64,000 bases of DNA from Enterococcus canis NBRC 100695 (GCF_001544375.1 NZ_BCQJ01000004.1:1-64000), one strand, 5' to 3'; counted from the stretch's first letter, positions 25,070 to 34,067 are shown. The notes: a model not told the origin generated them from the letters alone. Translations and numbers: made by a program.

Positions 25070-26573
25070 ATTGACTCCATTCCTTCAAGAAGTCGATCAT
25101 TCCTAACGGTACTCGCTGAAAAGCCATGATTTGGTCTTCCAACTCAATCCAATTACGGATGGTGGGAATATTTTCTACCACTAACTGCTTTTCTTCTGGG
25201 AAAATCGACATGGGATTATTCACGACAATCATATCATAGTCCTCAAACTTCCGCAGTTCTTCCTGGTTGAAAAATAGTAACGACTCTTGGTTGACTGCTA
25301 CAATCACCCGCTGTTGAAAGGTTCCTTCGATCATATCCGCTAATAGTTGAGCATGCTCATATCCTAAGTCACTGGCGATGAGGATATGGGCCTTGCGTCG
25401 CTTGGCTTCGGCTAATAATGGCAAGCGATCCCATTTAATAAATATCCAGTAGATACAGCGGTAACGAAATTCACTGTACCAAGGGAAATTGGTTTGTTTT
25501 TCAAGCTGATACAATACTTTTTCTAGGATGGCACACATCACCGGGTAATTCGTATAAATGCCCTGCGTCGTATACGCGTACTTGTCCATCAAAACGAAAT
25601 GTGGATAAGGGTAGGCCTTAAATTTGCCATAAAGATCCATTAAGCGGTCACTGATACTTTCCACATCCGTAATTTTTATCGGAATATCCGCTACCGTTGC
25701 GGCTTTATGCAAAGCTTGGGCAATTTGCCGTTGGATTCGCAATTCTTCTTCAGGATTATCCCAAATATAAAACTGGTAGAAAACAGTTTGACTGGCTTCT
25801 TTGACCCAAAACTGCGGCAGTTCTTGTTGCCCCAAGGCCACGATGGCTTTCACGGCTGCCGTATTATTCAATAGGATTTGTTCCAACACATCTAGCGGCT
25901 CTTGAAAATACGATTCTTTGAGCGCAAAGCCTTGGTTCCTGCGAATAATTGTAATAGCAAAGAGGTAGCTCAATTTTAAAATTTGGGCATCATCCAATGT
26001 CCATTCAAAATCTGTCAGTGAACGCATCACTAGGCATAGCATTCGCTGACGATCAAAAGGAAATGGCCAGTCATGCAGCTGGTTTTTTTCCATAAAATAA
26101 TAGGCGAAAAACATGCGGACACGTCGTTCATCCGTTGCCGTAATTCGAAAGGGATTGCGCTCTAGTTGCAGACCGCGCCGAGCTAGGGCCTTTTCTACTT
26201 TATTAACCATGCGGTAAAAAGAAGCCTCGCTTAAATAGCAGTGCCTCTGCCAATAGTCGCTATCTTGATTAGGTTCAAAAAATAATTCTTCCATAAAGGT
26301 AAAGGCATCATTTTGGTGGATAACCTGCCGATAAAGATTCCCAATCTTATTTTTATTCGACAACACCAGCCGCAAACCTTTTTGCTTTGAGACTTCTACA
26401 GTGAAGTATTCCGACCACTGCTCACCGAAAAAGCGCAAGTCACTTTGCAAAGTTTTTAGGGAGCAATCCAGTAGGCGAGTGATTTCAGCAGCTGTCAACC
26501 AGCGTTGTTCACGATTCATGATTTCCAATAATTTCAACTGACGTTTGGTGGTAGCTGTTAACAGCTCTTCCAT
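25041..26573 (-). CDS. Mga-family transcriptional regulator (first of two)
   Basis: 510 residues from the ATG at 26573, chosen because GGAGG lies nine bases upstream; more distal in-frame starts have none. Two helix-turn-helix regions occupy about 15-55 ([21 protein letters not shown]) and 85-150. PRD-like helical regions follow (about 160-380), then an EIIB-like C-terminus (about 385-500). This is the layout of Mga/AtxA-type virulence and surface-gene regulators that respond to PTS phosphorylation. It is divergent from the secreted sortase-like gene and may control it (inference from position). Confidence 0.8.
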   Translation of the reverse strand: MEELLTATTKRQLKLLEIMNREQRWLTAAEITRLLDCSLKTLQSDLRFFGEQWSEYFTVEVSKQKGLRLVLSNKNKIGNLYRQVIHQNDAFTFMEELFFEPNQDSDYWQRHCYLSEASFYRMVNKVEKALARRGLQLERNPFRITATDERRVRMFFAYYFMEKNQLHDWPFPFDRQRMLCLVMRSLTDFEWTLDDAQILKLSYLFAITIIRRNQGFALKESYFQEPLDVLEQILLNNTAAVKAIVALGQQELPQFWVKEASQTVFYQFYIWDNPEEELRIQRQIAQALHKAATVADIPIKITDVESISDRLMDLYGKFKAYPYPHFVLMDKYAYTTQGIYTNYPVMCAILEKVLYQLEKQTNFPWYSEFRYRCIYWIFIKWDRLPLLAEAKRRKAHILIASDLGYEHAQLLADMIEGTFQQRVIVAVNQESLLFFNQEELRKFEDYDMIVVNNPMSIFPEEKQLVVENIPTIRNWIELEDQIMAFQRVPLGMIDFLKEWSQYGAVETTNH

Positions 26574-26810
26574 ACTCATCATCCTCCAATCTATTTCTAA
26601 TTCTATCATCATCGCAGGAAAATACGTACTATTAGCCCTCCAAAAAGTTCTCTTAGAAGGGGAATTTATGATTGGAACAGGAAATCCCTCGCCCGTCTTG
26701 CTTTTCACATGAAAGTTTCCACTGACAGTTGTTATCTTATTAGCTGTTTTCTTCAATTATTTTTTTAAGCTCCTAGAATAAAGGCAACAACAAGTTCAAG
26801 GAGGAGCATC
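26574..26810. other. Divergent intergenic region, Mga-like gene and sortase-like gene
   Basis: The 237 bases must hold promoters for both flanking genes. On the plus strand a TAGAAT at about 26774 with a poor -35 (TTCAAT) is the best candidate for the sortase-like gene. I see no clear operator. The region also contains short open frames, none with a ribosome site. Confidence 0.35.
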
Positions 26811-27917
26811 ATGAAATTATTATTAACCTTTTTAGCCGGATTGAGTTTATGGGCATTCAGTGATACGGCCGATGCCAGCAGCGAATTCTTTTTCTCCGAT
26901 TTCGAAGCCCCTACTATCACGGGACCTAGCTACGTAAGTCTACCAGCGAATGCGGATCAGACTGATTTTCAGCAGCATTTCCAGTTATGGGACAACCAAA
27001 CCCACCGGCTAACGCTCCATTATGAACCATTCTCCACAACTGTTCCCGCCATTTTTCCAACGGTATTGGCAACAGCTGATGCTGCCGGTAATATTGCGAC
27101 TAAGATTGTCATGGTAGAAGTTCAGCCAGCCATCACTCCAGAAATTCACTTAGCCGACCAAACCATTACGGCAGGGGACCCTTTTGAACCACTTGCAGAG
27201 GTCAGCGCCACAGCAGACGGAGAAGATATCACTGCGGCTTTGACCATTGAAGGGGACGTTGATACGAGTACACCAGGCGATTATACCTTGCTTTATCACG
27301 TCACTTTCCAAACGCAACAAGCTAGTAAAGAACGAATTATTACGGTATTGCCAGCTGAACCCGCTGAATCAACACCAATAGAAACTAGTAACAGTAGCGA
27401 AACTCAGCCCACAGCTACCAGTGAAACAGAACCAGCAGCTGACACAGAAGCAGTTACGGCAGCGGTTGCAGAAGAACCGACGGAGGAGGTTGCCGCGACA
27501 CCTGTGACCCAGATGCAAATTGCCGGGCAAACTATTGTCTATCAAAATAGCGGACAAGCCAGTGGGCAAGCCGTTATCGACGCAGATAGCAGTAATGGGG
27601 TAGCCACGTGGGGTGGCGCTGCGACTTACTCCGGTAGTGATGGGGCCAATACCCACTTTATCGGACATAATCCTGGGGCTTTCAGCGTACTTTTCTCAGT
27701 CAGCTTAGGCAGTACCATCTCGGTTACAGATGTAGAAGGACTAACCACCACTTACCAAGTAGATAATATCGTGCAGGTTGATGACACCGGCATGGAGGTC
27801 AAAACGAAAAAGGATTACTGGGAAGAGATTACCGGTACCGGTGGCGGCGAACGGATTACTTTACAAACTTGTATCTCTGATACTCTAAATTTGATTATCT
27901 TCGCTTCTGCAGCATAA
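26811..27917 (+). CDS. Secreted protein with Ig-like domains and a C-terminal sortase-like domain
   Basis: 368 residues. Signal peptide 1-22, two Ig-like domains (about 33-105 and 110-182), a Thr/Glu/Ala-rich linker (183-232) and a sortase-like domain (about 233-368). The catalytic His is His286 in THFIGHNPGAF and the Cys is Cys354 in TLQTCIS. Where sortases carry the third catalytic residue (Arg) after the Cys, this protein has Asn360. There is no membrane segment at either end after the signal peptide is cut, so it should be free or wall-associated, unlike normal membrane-bound sortases. AAGGAGGAGC precedes the ATG. Sortase-type enzymes of this build may use other substrates, or the domain may be non-catalytic. 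Confidence 0.75.
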   Translation: MKLLLTFLAGLSLWAFSDTADASSEFFFSDFEAPTITGPSYVSLPANADQTDFQQHFQLWDNQTHRLTLHYEPFSTTVPAIFPTVLATADAAGNIATKIVMVEVQPAITPEIHLADQTITAGDPFEPLAEVSATADGEDITAALTIEGDVDTSTPGDYTLLYHVTFQTQQASKERIITVLPAEPAESTPIETSNSSETQPTATSETEPAADTEAVTAAVAEEPTEEVAATPVTQMQIAGQTIVYQNSGQASGQAVIDADSSNGVATWGGAATYSGSDGANTHFIGHNPGAFSVLFSVSLGSTISVTDVEGLTTTYQVDNIVQVDDTGMEVKTKKDYWEEITGTGGGERITLQTCISDTLNLIIFASAA

Positions 27918-27955
27918 AAAAACCGCCCACGCTAAAATGCTTGGGCGGTTTTTTT
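27916..27955. terminator. Bidirectional terminator between the sortase-like gene and mazF
   Basis: AACCGCCCA and TGGGCGGTT pair around a 12-base loop, with an A run on the left and seven T on the right, so it can serve both converging genes. Confidence 0.9.
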
Positions 27956-27957
27956 GC

Positions 27958-28341
27958 CTAAGAGTGCGACTCTTCTATGTAAGATAATTGAGGCTGCGGC
28001 GGCGTAATGCCCACGCTGATTTTTAGCGCCTCATCTACTTGAAGCATGATGGCTTGATCCAAATGACAAACGCGTTCTTTCAAACGTGATTTGTCAATCG
28101 TGCGGATTTGTTCCATCAAAATAACTGAGTCTCGTTCAATCCCTGTCTGATTGGACTTGATGCCAATATGGGTCGGCAATTTAGGCTTTGCCATCTTGGC
28201 AGTAATCGCCGCCACGATAATCGTAGGGCTGAAATGATTTCCTAAATTGTTTTGGATCACTAGGACAGGACGAATGCCGCCCTGTTCTGAGCCAATGACT
28301 GGGGATAGATCAGCAAAGTAAATATCTCCGCGTTTGACCAT
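27958..28341 (-). CDS. mazF: MazF/PemK-family mRNA interferase (EndoA type)
   Basis: 127 residues and closely like the EndoA (NdoA) toxin of bacilli: VKRGDIYFADLSPVIGSEQGG at the start, RPVLVIQN, then ERDSVILMEQIRTIDKSRL. The family cleaves RNA at specific short sequences. It begins 11 bases after the stop of alr with GGAGG before the ATG. In bacilli an antitoxin gene (ndoAI) lies between alr and this gene. Here no antitoxin frame fits in the 11-base gap. The order acpS-alr-mazF is conserved in enterococci as far as I recall. Confidence 0.9.
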   Translation of the reverse strand: MVKRGDIYFADLSPVIGSEQGGIRPVLVIQNNLGNHFSPTIIVAAITAKMAKPKLPTHIGIKSNQTGIERDSVILMEQIRTIDKSRLKERVCHLDQAIMLQVDEALKISVGITPPQPQLSYIEESHS

Positions 28342-28352
28342 GCAATCCCTCC

Positions 28353-29453
28353 TTATTTATAGATACGCGGTACGCGGTGTGAAATCGTACATGCAACTTC
28401 GTAATGAATCGTTTCTAAGCGGTCAGCTATTTCCTGTAAGGTGATCTCTGCACCTTGGTCACGACCAATCAATGTCACTTTTGTGCCAATGGGGACTTGC
28501 CGCGGCAACCGAATCATACACTGGTCCATACAGACTCGGCCAACGATAGGACAACGCTCGCCATCCACTAAGACATCGTAACCTTGCATTTTCCGTAACC
28601 AACCATCGGCGTAACCAATCGGCACTGTGCCGATCCATTGTGGCTCTTCCGTAATGTAGGTTTCGCCGTAGCCAATCCCTTCGCCGGCTGGTAACTCTTT
28701 GACCTGAATCAGATTAGAAACCAGGCTCAAGGCTGGTTCTAATTGGATGGGATCCGTCAACACAGTTCCAGAAGGATTCAAACCATACATCGCCACACCA
28801 TACCGAATGACATTACCCACTGGCTGATGCCAAAAGCTGGCTGCACTGTTGCTAGAGTGAACATAACGGGGGCGTTTTTCCAAATGGTCCAGCACTGTTT
28901 TAAAGCGCTGTGCTTGTTTATCATAGTATTCTTGATCAGCCATATCTGCTGTGGAGAAGTGGGTAAAAATTCCTTCCCAGACGAACTCCGGCTGATTTAA
29001 AAGCTTAATCGCCTCATCCAACTCTGGGAAATCCCGAAACCCAATGCGCCCCATGCCGGTGTCAATTTTGACATGAACTTTTAGCGGCACAGCTTCAATA
29101 AACGTTGCGGCTTCCTTTAACCAGGCGGCAGTCGCCACGGTAACGGACAAGTCATACTGCAATAACAGCGGTACATATTCCGGTTCTACAACACTCAAAA
29201 TCAAAATAGGCTCTACAATTCCGGCTTCTCGTAACTCAATGGCTTCATCTAGCAGCGCAACACAAAAGCCACTAGCACCGCCTTCTTTTGCCGCCAACGC
29301 CGTTTGGATGGCGCCATGGCCATAGCCATTGGCTTTGACTACTGCAAAAATTTCAGTATCCTCTGGAAGCCGTTCTTTTTCTTTGGTAATATTCGCTACG
29401 ATCGCTTGGGTATCAATGATCGCTGCTGTTGCTCGATGCCAACCAATCGCCAT
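28353..29453 (-). CDS. alr: Alanine racemase
   Basis: 366 residues, usual length. PLP-dependent conversion of L- to D-alanine for peptidoglycan and teichoic acid. The cofactor lysine is Lys40 in AVVKANGYGHG, and the second catalytic residue (Tyr) is in GIGYGETY. It overlaps the stop of acpS by one base, and mazF follows directly. Confidence 0.97.
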   Translation of the reverse strand: MAIGWHRATAAIIDTQAIVANITKEKERLPEDTEIFAVVKANGYGHGAIQTALAAKEGGASGFCVALLDEAIELREAGIVEPILILSVVEPEYVPLLLQYDLSVTVATAAWLKEAATFIEAVPLKVHVKIDTGMGRIGFRDFPELDEAIKLLNQPEFVWEGIFTHFSTADMADQEYYDKQAQRFKTVLDHLEKRPRYVHSSNSAASFWHQPVGNVIRYGVAMYGLNPSGTVLTDPIQLEPALSLVSNLIQVKELPAGEGIGYGETYITEEPQWIGTVPIGYADGWLRKMQGYDVLVDGERCPIVGRVCMDQCMIRLPRQVPIGTKVTLIGRDQGAEITLQEIADRLETIHYEVACTISHRVPRIYK

Positions 29454-29815
29454 TATTGCTGACCTTCTTCCTCTAAAATAATTTGGGCCATCGCCAAGGT
29501 GTCCGTGTGGGTAATACTCACATGAACTGGTCCTTTGTGGGGTGAGCGGGTCACTTGGGGCGCCCCGCGTTTATTGGTTAAAATCTCGATTTCCTGTAAA
29601 GAAACCGCGCCGATTCCCGTCCCATAAGCCTTTGAAAAAGCTTCTTTGCAGGCGAAACGGCCACCTAAATATTCAATCTGACGTTTTGGCGTTAAGCCTT
29701 GAAACGTCTCATACTCTTTGGGGGTCAAAACTCGTTGAATAAAACTGGGGCGGTTTTGGATGATATCCGCAATCCGTTCAAGTTCGACTAAGTCTATTCC
29801 GATACCTTTGATCAT
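29453..29815 (-). CDS. acpS: Holo-[acyl-carrier-protein] synthase
   Basis: 120 residues from the ATG at 29815, chosen for the GGAGG seven bases upstream; a longer reading has no ribosome site. Transfers 4'-phosphopantetheine from CoA to ACP. Magnesium-binding and active-site motifs are GIGIDLVELERI at the start and GGRFACKEAFSKAYGTGIG at about 50-68. The end of the gene overlaps alr by one base. Confidence 0.95.
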   Translation of the reverse strand: MIKGIGIDLVELERIADIIQNRPSFIQRVLTPKEYETFQGLTPKRQIEYLGGRFACKEAFSKAYGTGIGAVSLQEIEILTNKRGAPQVTRSPHKGPVHVSITHTDTLAMAQIILEEEGQQ

Positions 29816-29935
29816 TTGCCATCCTCCAGTCTCAATCAGTCCTATTTTACCAAAAAATCCTCTTTTTACCACAATCAGCTCCTATTACGGTAAAATTTAA
29901 GCGAAAGACAAGAATTTATCACCAAAGGAGCAAGT

Positions 29936-30589
29936 ATGATGTTTTCCATTCAACCGCTATATGAGCGTTTTGCCCAACACTATCCAGTTGGTGAACGTTG
30001 GTGGCCCGGCAATAGTTTGTGGGAGATTTGGATTGGTGCGATTCTCGTGCAAAATACTCGTTGGTACAATGTTGAGCTGAGCTTAACTCAGTTACGACAA
30101 GCCGCATTACTAACACCCCAAGCCCTGCATAATTTAACGATTGACGAACTGATTCCTTATATCCGTTCTAGCGGCTTTTACCAAGCTAAGGCCCGTGCCC
30201 TGATTGCCGGCAGTCACTGGTTTGCCAGCTACGACTATGATCTAGCCAAGATTCGTACAAAAGCCACGGCCGCTTTGCGCCAAGAACTGCTGGCCTTGCC
30301 GGGCATTGGCAACGAGACAGCCGATGTCCTATTAGTTTATTTATTTGATAAGGTGGTCTTTATTGCAGACACTTATGCACGCCGGTTATTTCTGCGCCTT
30401 GGTGTCTCCAGCAAAAATTACCGGGATTTACAGCGACAACTGCTGCTGCCCACAGATTTCACCAATCAACAAGCGCAAGAGCTACATGGCTGGATTGTTG
30501 ATTTCGGCAAAGAGCATCCTACTGATACCGACTGGCAGCATAGCTTTCTAGCTGATTTGCATTTAACCAAAAAACACCCTCCAAAGTAG
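29936..30589 (+). CDS. Endonuclease III-like DNA glycosylase (HhH-GPD), no Fe-S cluster
   Basis: 217 residues. The HhH-GPD fold shows in ILVQNTRWYNVELSL, in the helix-hairpin-helix LLALPGIGNETADVLLVY and in the catalytic Asp of FIADTYARRLF. In endonuclease III the hairpin reads GVGRKTAN, with the lyase Lys. Here that position is Glu, and the four Cys of the C-terminal Fe-S cluster are missing. It resembles the short monofunctional 'endonuclease III domain' proteins, perhaps acting on alkylated bases. AAAGGAG precedes the ATG pair. Confidence 0.8.
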   Translation: MMFSIQPLYERFAQHYPVGERWWPGNSLWEIWIGAILVQNTRWYNVELSLTQLRQAALLTPQALHNLTIDELIPYIRSSGFYQAKARALIAGSHWFASYDYDLAKIRTKATAALRQELLALPGIGNETADVLLVYLFDKVVFIADTYARRLFLRLGVSSKNYRDLQRQLLLPTDFTNQQAQELHGWIVDFGKEHPTDTDWQHSFLADLHLTKKHPPK

Positions 30590-30634
30590 ACTCGGCGATT
30601 CTTGCCAGTTTCTACTCTGAAGAGCGTCTATCGC

Positions 30635-31291
30635 TTAAAAATCTTCTAAAGCTTCTAAATCTAATAACTGGATTTCTCGGCCTTGGCGTTTTAACCAGCC
30701 AGCAGCTTCAAAATTTTTGAACTTGCGGGAAATCGTCTCGGGAGTCGTCCCAATAAATGCCGCTAGTTCCTTCATTTTCATCGGTAAGGTAAAAGTTTCG
30801 CTATTGGTTGCCTTCGACAAGTCTAGTAAATAGGCTGCCAAACGATTTTCCACGGCCTCCATTACTAGAAACTGCGCTTGATGTTCCGTAGCGGCAGCTT
30901 TTTTAGCATTGATCTCCAATAACTTTAAACTAAGTTGCGGATATTGCAATAAGAGTTGTGAAAAATCTTGATGTCGTAAAAAGCAAACCGTTGTTTCCGC
31001 TAATGCTTCCCCAAAAAGGTTTTCATTAGCCGCCCCAAACAAGGCATTTTCCCCTTCGTAGCCCCCAGGCTCCACCACCCGTAGTAATTGTTCTTTGCCA
31101 CTGGCGGACAATTGATACACTTTTAGTTGACCTCGGGCCACAATGGTCAGTTGGGGATCTTGATCCGGCAAAATAACTTGCTCCCCTTTTTGATAGGTCT
31201 TATGGGCAACTAGCTGATCAATTTTGGCTAAGTCGGCTTCACCTAAATGGTTAAACAGTGGTACTAGGGTGACACAACGGTGCTTTTCCAT
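30635..31291 (-). CDS. flp: FLP-type Crp/Fnr-family regulator with a two-cysteine redox pair
   Basis: 218 residues from the ATG at 31291, which has GAGAGGAG seven bases upstream. Cyclic-nucleotide-binding-like domain (about 10-125) and a winged helix (about 150-215) with LAAFIGTTPETISRKFKNFE as recognition helix. Its only cysteines are Cys6 and Cys103, almost the same positions as the pair (Cys5, Cys102) that forms a disulfide in FLP of Lactobacillus casei. It lacks the Cys cluster of Fnr. It is the last gene of the metal-ATPase operon, and an FNR-like box at that operon's promoter is its likely target. Confidence 0.85.
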   Translation of the reverse strand: MEKHRCVTLVPLFNHLGEADLAKIDQLVAHKTYQKGEQVILPDQDPQLTIVARGQLKVYQLSASGKEQLLRVVEPGGYEGENALFGAANENLFGEALAETTVCFLRHQDFSQLLLQYPQLSLKLLEINAKKAAATEHQAQFLVMEAVENRLAAYLLDLSKATNSETFTLPMKMKELAAFIGTTPETISRKFKNFEAAGWLKRQGREIQLLDLEALEDF

Positions 31292-31295
31292 CAAT

Positions 31296-31811
31296 TTACT
31301 CCTCTCGACCTTCCCACAAATCACGATGTAAAGCTTCCTGCAACAGCCGAATTTGCCGTTGATTAAAGCTGTATAACTCGGTCAAAAAGTGGGCTAGTGG
31401 AAACTTGTCTTCTTTTTTGGCTAATTTGATTGCGCGGGTGATAAACATATTTTGCGTATCCAAATCGGCTACCAGATTGGCTTGCAATGTGGTGGTCGGT
31501 TGATACTTGGTTTCTCCCAATTCCTGCAACATAGTATAACGAGTGAATTCCTCTGTGGTGGTGGGAATCACTTCCCCTTCATCTAACATCAATTCAGCTA
31601 ATTCGTCAAACAACTGGGCTTCTTTAAGGGCTAATGCACGAAAGTCAGCTTTAGCAGTCTGACCTTGCCCATAAAAAGCCGCTTGTTTTAGTTTCGTCTG
31701 TTGAATTGCCAAGTTAGCCAGTACATGGCCAGTCATCGCCCCAGCAGTTGGGGTATGGTGATCGATTTCACTTTGCGCAATTTCAGCTTGATATTTTTCA
31801 TTAGGGGTCAT
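31296..31811 (-). CDS. Dps-like ferritin-fold protein
   Basis: 171 residues, four-helix pattern. The order DHHTPTAGAMTGHVLANL, KADFRALALKEAQLFDELAE, DEGEVIPTTTEEF and the final helix follows that of Dps-type mini-ferritins (a ferroxidase dimer interface made by the first two helices). The family stores iron and protects DNA. Some standard ferroxidase ligands are hard to place, so activity is uncertain. It lies between the HMA protein and the FLP regulator. Confidence 0.65.
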   Translation of the reverse strand: MTPNEKYQAEIAQSEIDHHTPTAGAMTGHVLANLAIQQTKLKQAAFYGQGQTAKADFRALALKEAQLFDELAELMLDEGEVIPTTTEEFTRYTMLQELGETKYQPTTTLQANLVADLDTQNMFITRAIKLAKKEDKFPLAHFLTELYSFNQRQIRLLQEALHRDLWEGREE

Positions 31812-32042
31812 TTAAATTTCCTCCTGTACTTTGACAGATTGTACTTGATAACCGAGGCGCTCTACCAAATCAGCCAACTGTTCAGCTTGTACCGCGGTGG
31901 AATCAAATTCAGCTTTGACTTTCCCGGCGTTGAAAAGGACCTTCGCAGTTTTGACACCGGCTTGTTGGTTTAAGGCCCCTTCGATTTTTTGTAAACATGA
32001 TGGACAAGTTAGTTCATCTAATTTCATTACGACTTTGCTCAT
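31812..32042 (-). CDS. HMA-domain metal-binding protein
   Basis: 76 residues forming one heavy-metal-associated domain with the metal site TCPSC at residues 13-17. It is likely to pass metal to the P-type ATPase encoded just upstream, which has no HMA domain of its own. It ends directly before the Dps-like gene. Confidence 0.85.
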   Translation of the reverse strand: MSKVVMKLDELTCPSCLQKIEGALNQQAGVKTAKVLFNAGKVKAEFDSTAVQAEQLADLVERLGYQVQSVKVQEEI

Positions 32043-32064
32043 GATTTCTTCCTCCTCTTTGACT

Positions 32065-33951
32065 TTATTTTAGCGAGTCTTCACGCATAAGAACTTGATC
32101 TGTATCAATTTTTACAGGTTTTGTTTGAAATTTTAAGAGCCGCATGCCGTTTAAAATAACCACTAGAATACTAGCTTCATGAACGAACATGCCACTGGCC
32201 ATATAGATATAGCCTGCTAAAAGACCAATCAATAGAAAGACCACCGTAGCGATGGCAATTGCGATATTTTGTCGTAAATTGCTCATAGTCTTCTTAGCCA
32301 AACGAAAAGCATGGACCAATTCACTGAAGCTGGAGCGCATCAAGACAACATCCGACGTTTCGATAGCCACATCGGTTCCACTACCCATAGCGATGCCAAT
32401 ATCTGCCAACGCTAAAGAGGGACTGTCATTGACGCCGTCACCAATAAAGGCAGTCTGACGGCCTTGTTTGCCCAGCTCAGCCACAATCGCCGCTTTTTCT
32501 TCCGGCAACAATTCTGCATAGACCTCGTCGATACCTAATTGACCAGCGATTGCTTCGGCAGTCTGGCGATTATCCCCCGTCAGCATGGCCATATGTTGAA
32601 TGCCAGCTGCTCGTAAGGTCTGAAGATTTTCTTTAACATCAGGTCTGACTTGGTCAGCGATACCAAACAAATAGCGCACTTGTTCATCCCCCACTAAAAC
32701 AGTAGAAACACCTTTCTGTTGAAGCTTCGTTAATAGTGGTCGCACCGCCGTTAAGGAAAGCCCTGCTTCCGTCAGCAATTTTTCATTGCCAATATAGACG
32801 GTTTTCCCTAACGCCTTAACCTGTAACCCTTGTCCCTTCAAGACGGTGGTTTCTTCAATCATCACTGGTTCTGTCGTAAGGTAGCTGCTGATAGCGCGCG
32901 CTAACGGATGGTCCGATTCACCTTCAGCGGCAGCGACAATGGCTAAAACAGTGGTATCAGCACTGATTACTTCTTGGGCTACGACTTCCGTTTGCCCCTT
33001 CGTTAAAGTCCCCGTCTTGTCGAATAGCAGGGTATCTACTTGACTAAAGGCGCTCATAACGTCGCCGCCTTTCATCAACACCCCATTTTTAGCCCCATTA
33101 CCAATGCCAGCCACACTGGAAACCGGTGCCCCAATCACCAAGGCGCCGGGGCAACCTAGCACCAAAATAGTGATGGCCAGACGAATGTCACGACTGATCA
33201 AGCCTACCACCAAGGATAGTAATAAGACTGCTGGCGTGTAGTAACGGGCGAATTTGTCGATAAATTTTTCTGCCGGTGATTTGGTATCTTGGGCTTCTTC
33301 CACTAATTCGATAATTTTCCCAAAGGTGGTATCTTCCCCCACTCGCTCAGCTTCGATCCGTAACGTGCCATTTTCTAAATAAGTCCCTGCATAAACATGA
33401 TCTTCAGTGGTTTTTTTAACCTCTTGCGACTCTCCGGTAACACTGGCTTCGTTCAAATAGCCACTGCCAGTCAAAATGACGCCATCCACCGGCACTTGTG
33501 CCCCCGTTTTGACTAACAACACATCGCCCACTGCCACCTCATCAATATCAATTTCCGTCACACCAGTTGCGGTTTCTTGCAGTGCCGTAGCTGGTGCCAT
33601 TGCCGTTAGACTTTGGATGGAAGAACGGGTCTTTTCCAATGTTTTGCGCTCTAAGTAGCTGCCGAAGACAAATAGGAAGGTCACAATCGCCGACTCTTCA
33701 AATTCGCCAATCATAAAGGCACCCAGCACCGCAATACTAACTAAAAGTTCAATGCTGATAGTTTTAACCCGCAACGCTTGGTAGGCATGTAAGGCGATGG
33801 GTACAAAGCCAATAATCGACGCGGCTGCCAATAAAAGCAGGGCTGCTAGCTCTTGCGCGAATAAGTGACTAAGCCCCGCTAATAAAATCATGACGCCAGC
33901 TAGTACCATTAGTGGGTCCCGATAGGTTTGTAACATTCGTTGAAATTTCAT
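32065..33951 (-). CDS. Heavy-metal P-type ATPase with a CPG membrane motif
   Basis: 628 residues. P1B-type ATPase: membrane segments at both ends, phosphorylation site DKTGTLTKG, SVTGES actuator motif, HP (SDHPLARA) and GDGVNDSP. The metal-selectivity motif in the sixth segment reads GCPGALVIG, so the second Cys of CPC is Gly. No N-terminal HMA domain. Related proteins of Lactobacillales are annotated as zinc/cadmium or iron exporters/importers, so the metal is uncertain. First gene of the operon with the HMA, Dps-like and FLP genes. GGGGGAG precedes the ATG. Confidence 0.92.
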   Translation of the reverse strand: MKFQRMLQTYRDPLMVLAGVMILLAGLSHLFAQELAALLLLAAASIIGFVPIALHAYQALRVKTISIELLVSIAVLGAFMIGEFEESAIVTFLFVFGSYLERKTLEKTRSSIQSLTAMAPATALQETATGVTEIDIDEVAVGDVLLVKTGAQVPVDGVILTGSGYLNEASVTGESQEVKKTTEDHVYAGTYLENGTLRIEAERVGEDTTFGKIIELVEEAQDTKSPAEKFIDKFARYYTPAVLLLSLVVGLISRDIRLAITILVLGCPGALVIGAPVSSVAGIGNGAKNGVLMKGGDVMSAFSQVDTLLFDKTGTLTKGQTEVVAQEVISADTTVLAIVAAAEGESDHPLARAISSYLTTEPVMIEETTVLKGQGLQVKALGKTVYIGNEKLLTEAGLSLTAVRPLLTKLQQKGVSTVLVGDEQVRYLFGIADQVRPDVKENLQTLRAAGIQHMAMLTGDNRQTAEAIAGQLGIDEVYAELLPEEKAAIVAELGKQGRQTAFIGDGVNDSPSLALADIGIAMGSGTDVAIETSDVVLMRSSFSELVHAFRLAKKTMSNLRQNIAIAIATVVFLLIGLLAGYIYMASGMFVHEASILVVILNGMRLLKFQTKPVKIDTDQVLMREDSLK

Positions 33952-33975
33952 TTTTACTCCCCCTTTGATGCTTTC

Positions 33976-34017
33976 AGTATAGAGGCCTTAGCCGGCGTTG
34001 AACTTGACCGACATCAA
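33976..34017 (-). promoter_or_regulatory. Promoter of the metal-ATPase operon with an FNR/FLP-like box
   Basis: A -10 TATACT (33981-33976) predicts a start near 33969. The plus strand holds TTGACCGACATCAA (34004-34017), nine of ten half-site bases of the FNR consensus TTGAT-N4-ATCAA. Its centre falls at about -41.5, the classical class II activator position. No good -35 hexamer is present, as is usual for such promoters. Confidence 0.65.
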
Positions 34018-34022
34018 GAAAA

Positions 34023-34067
34023 CAAAAAAAGAGCTGACTATGCGACATTTCATCGGCTAGTCAACTC
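34023..34067 (-). terminator. Terminator of the nirB-hemD operon
   Basis: GAGTTGACTA and TAGTCAGCTC pair (one G-U) around a 17-base loop on the minus strand, followed by seven T. The stem overlaps the last codons of hemD. Confidence 0.8.

Noticed and set aside
28342-28352. A hidden antitoxin gene between alr and mazF
   Set aside because: The gap is only 11 bases and is the ribosome site of mazF.
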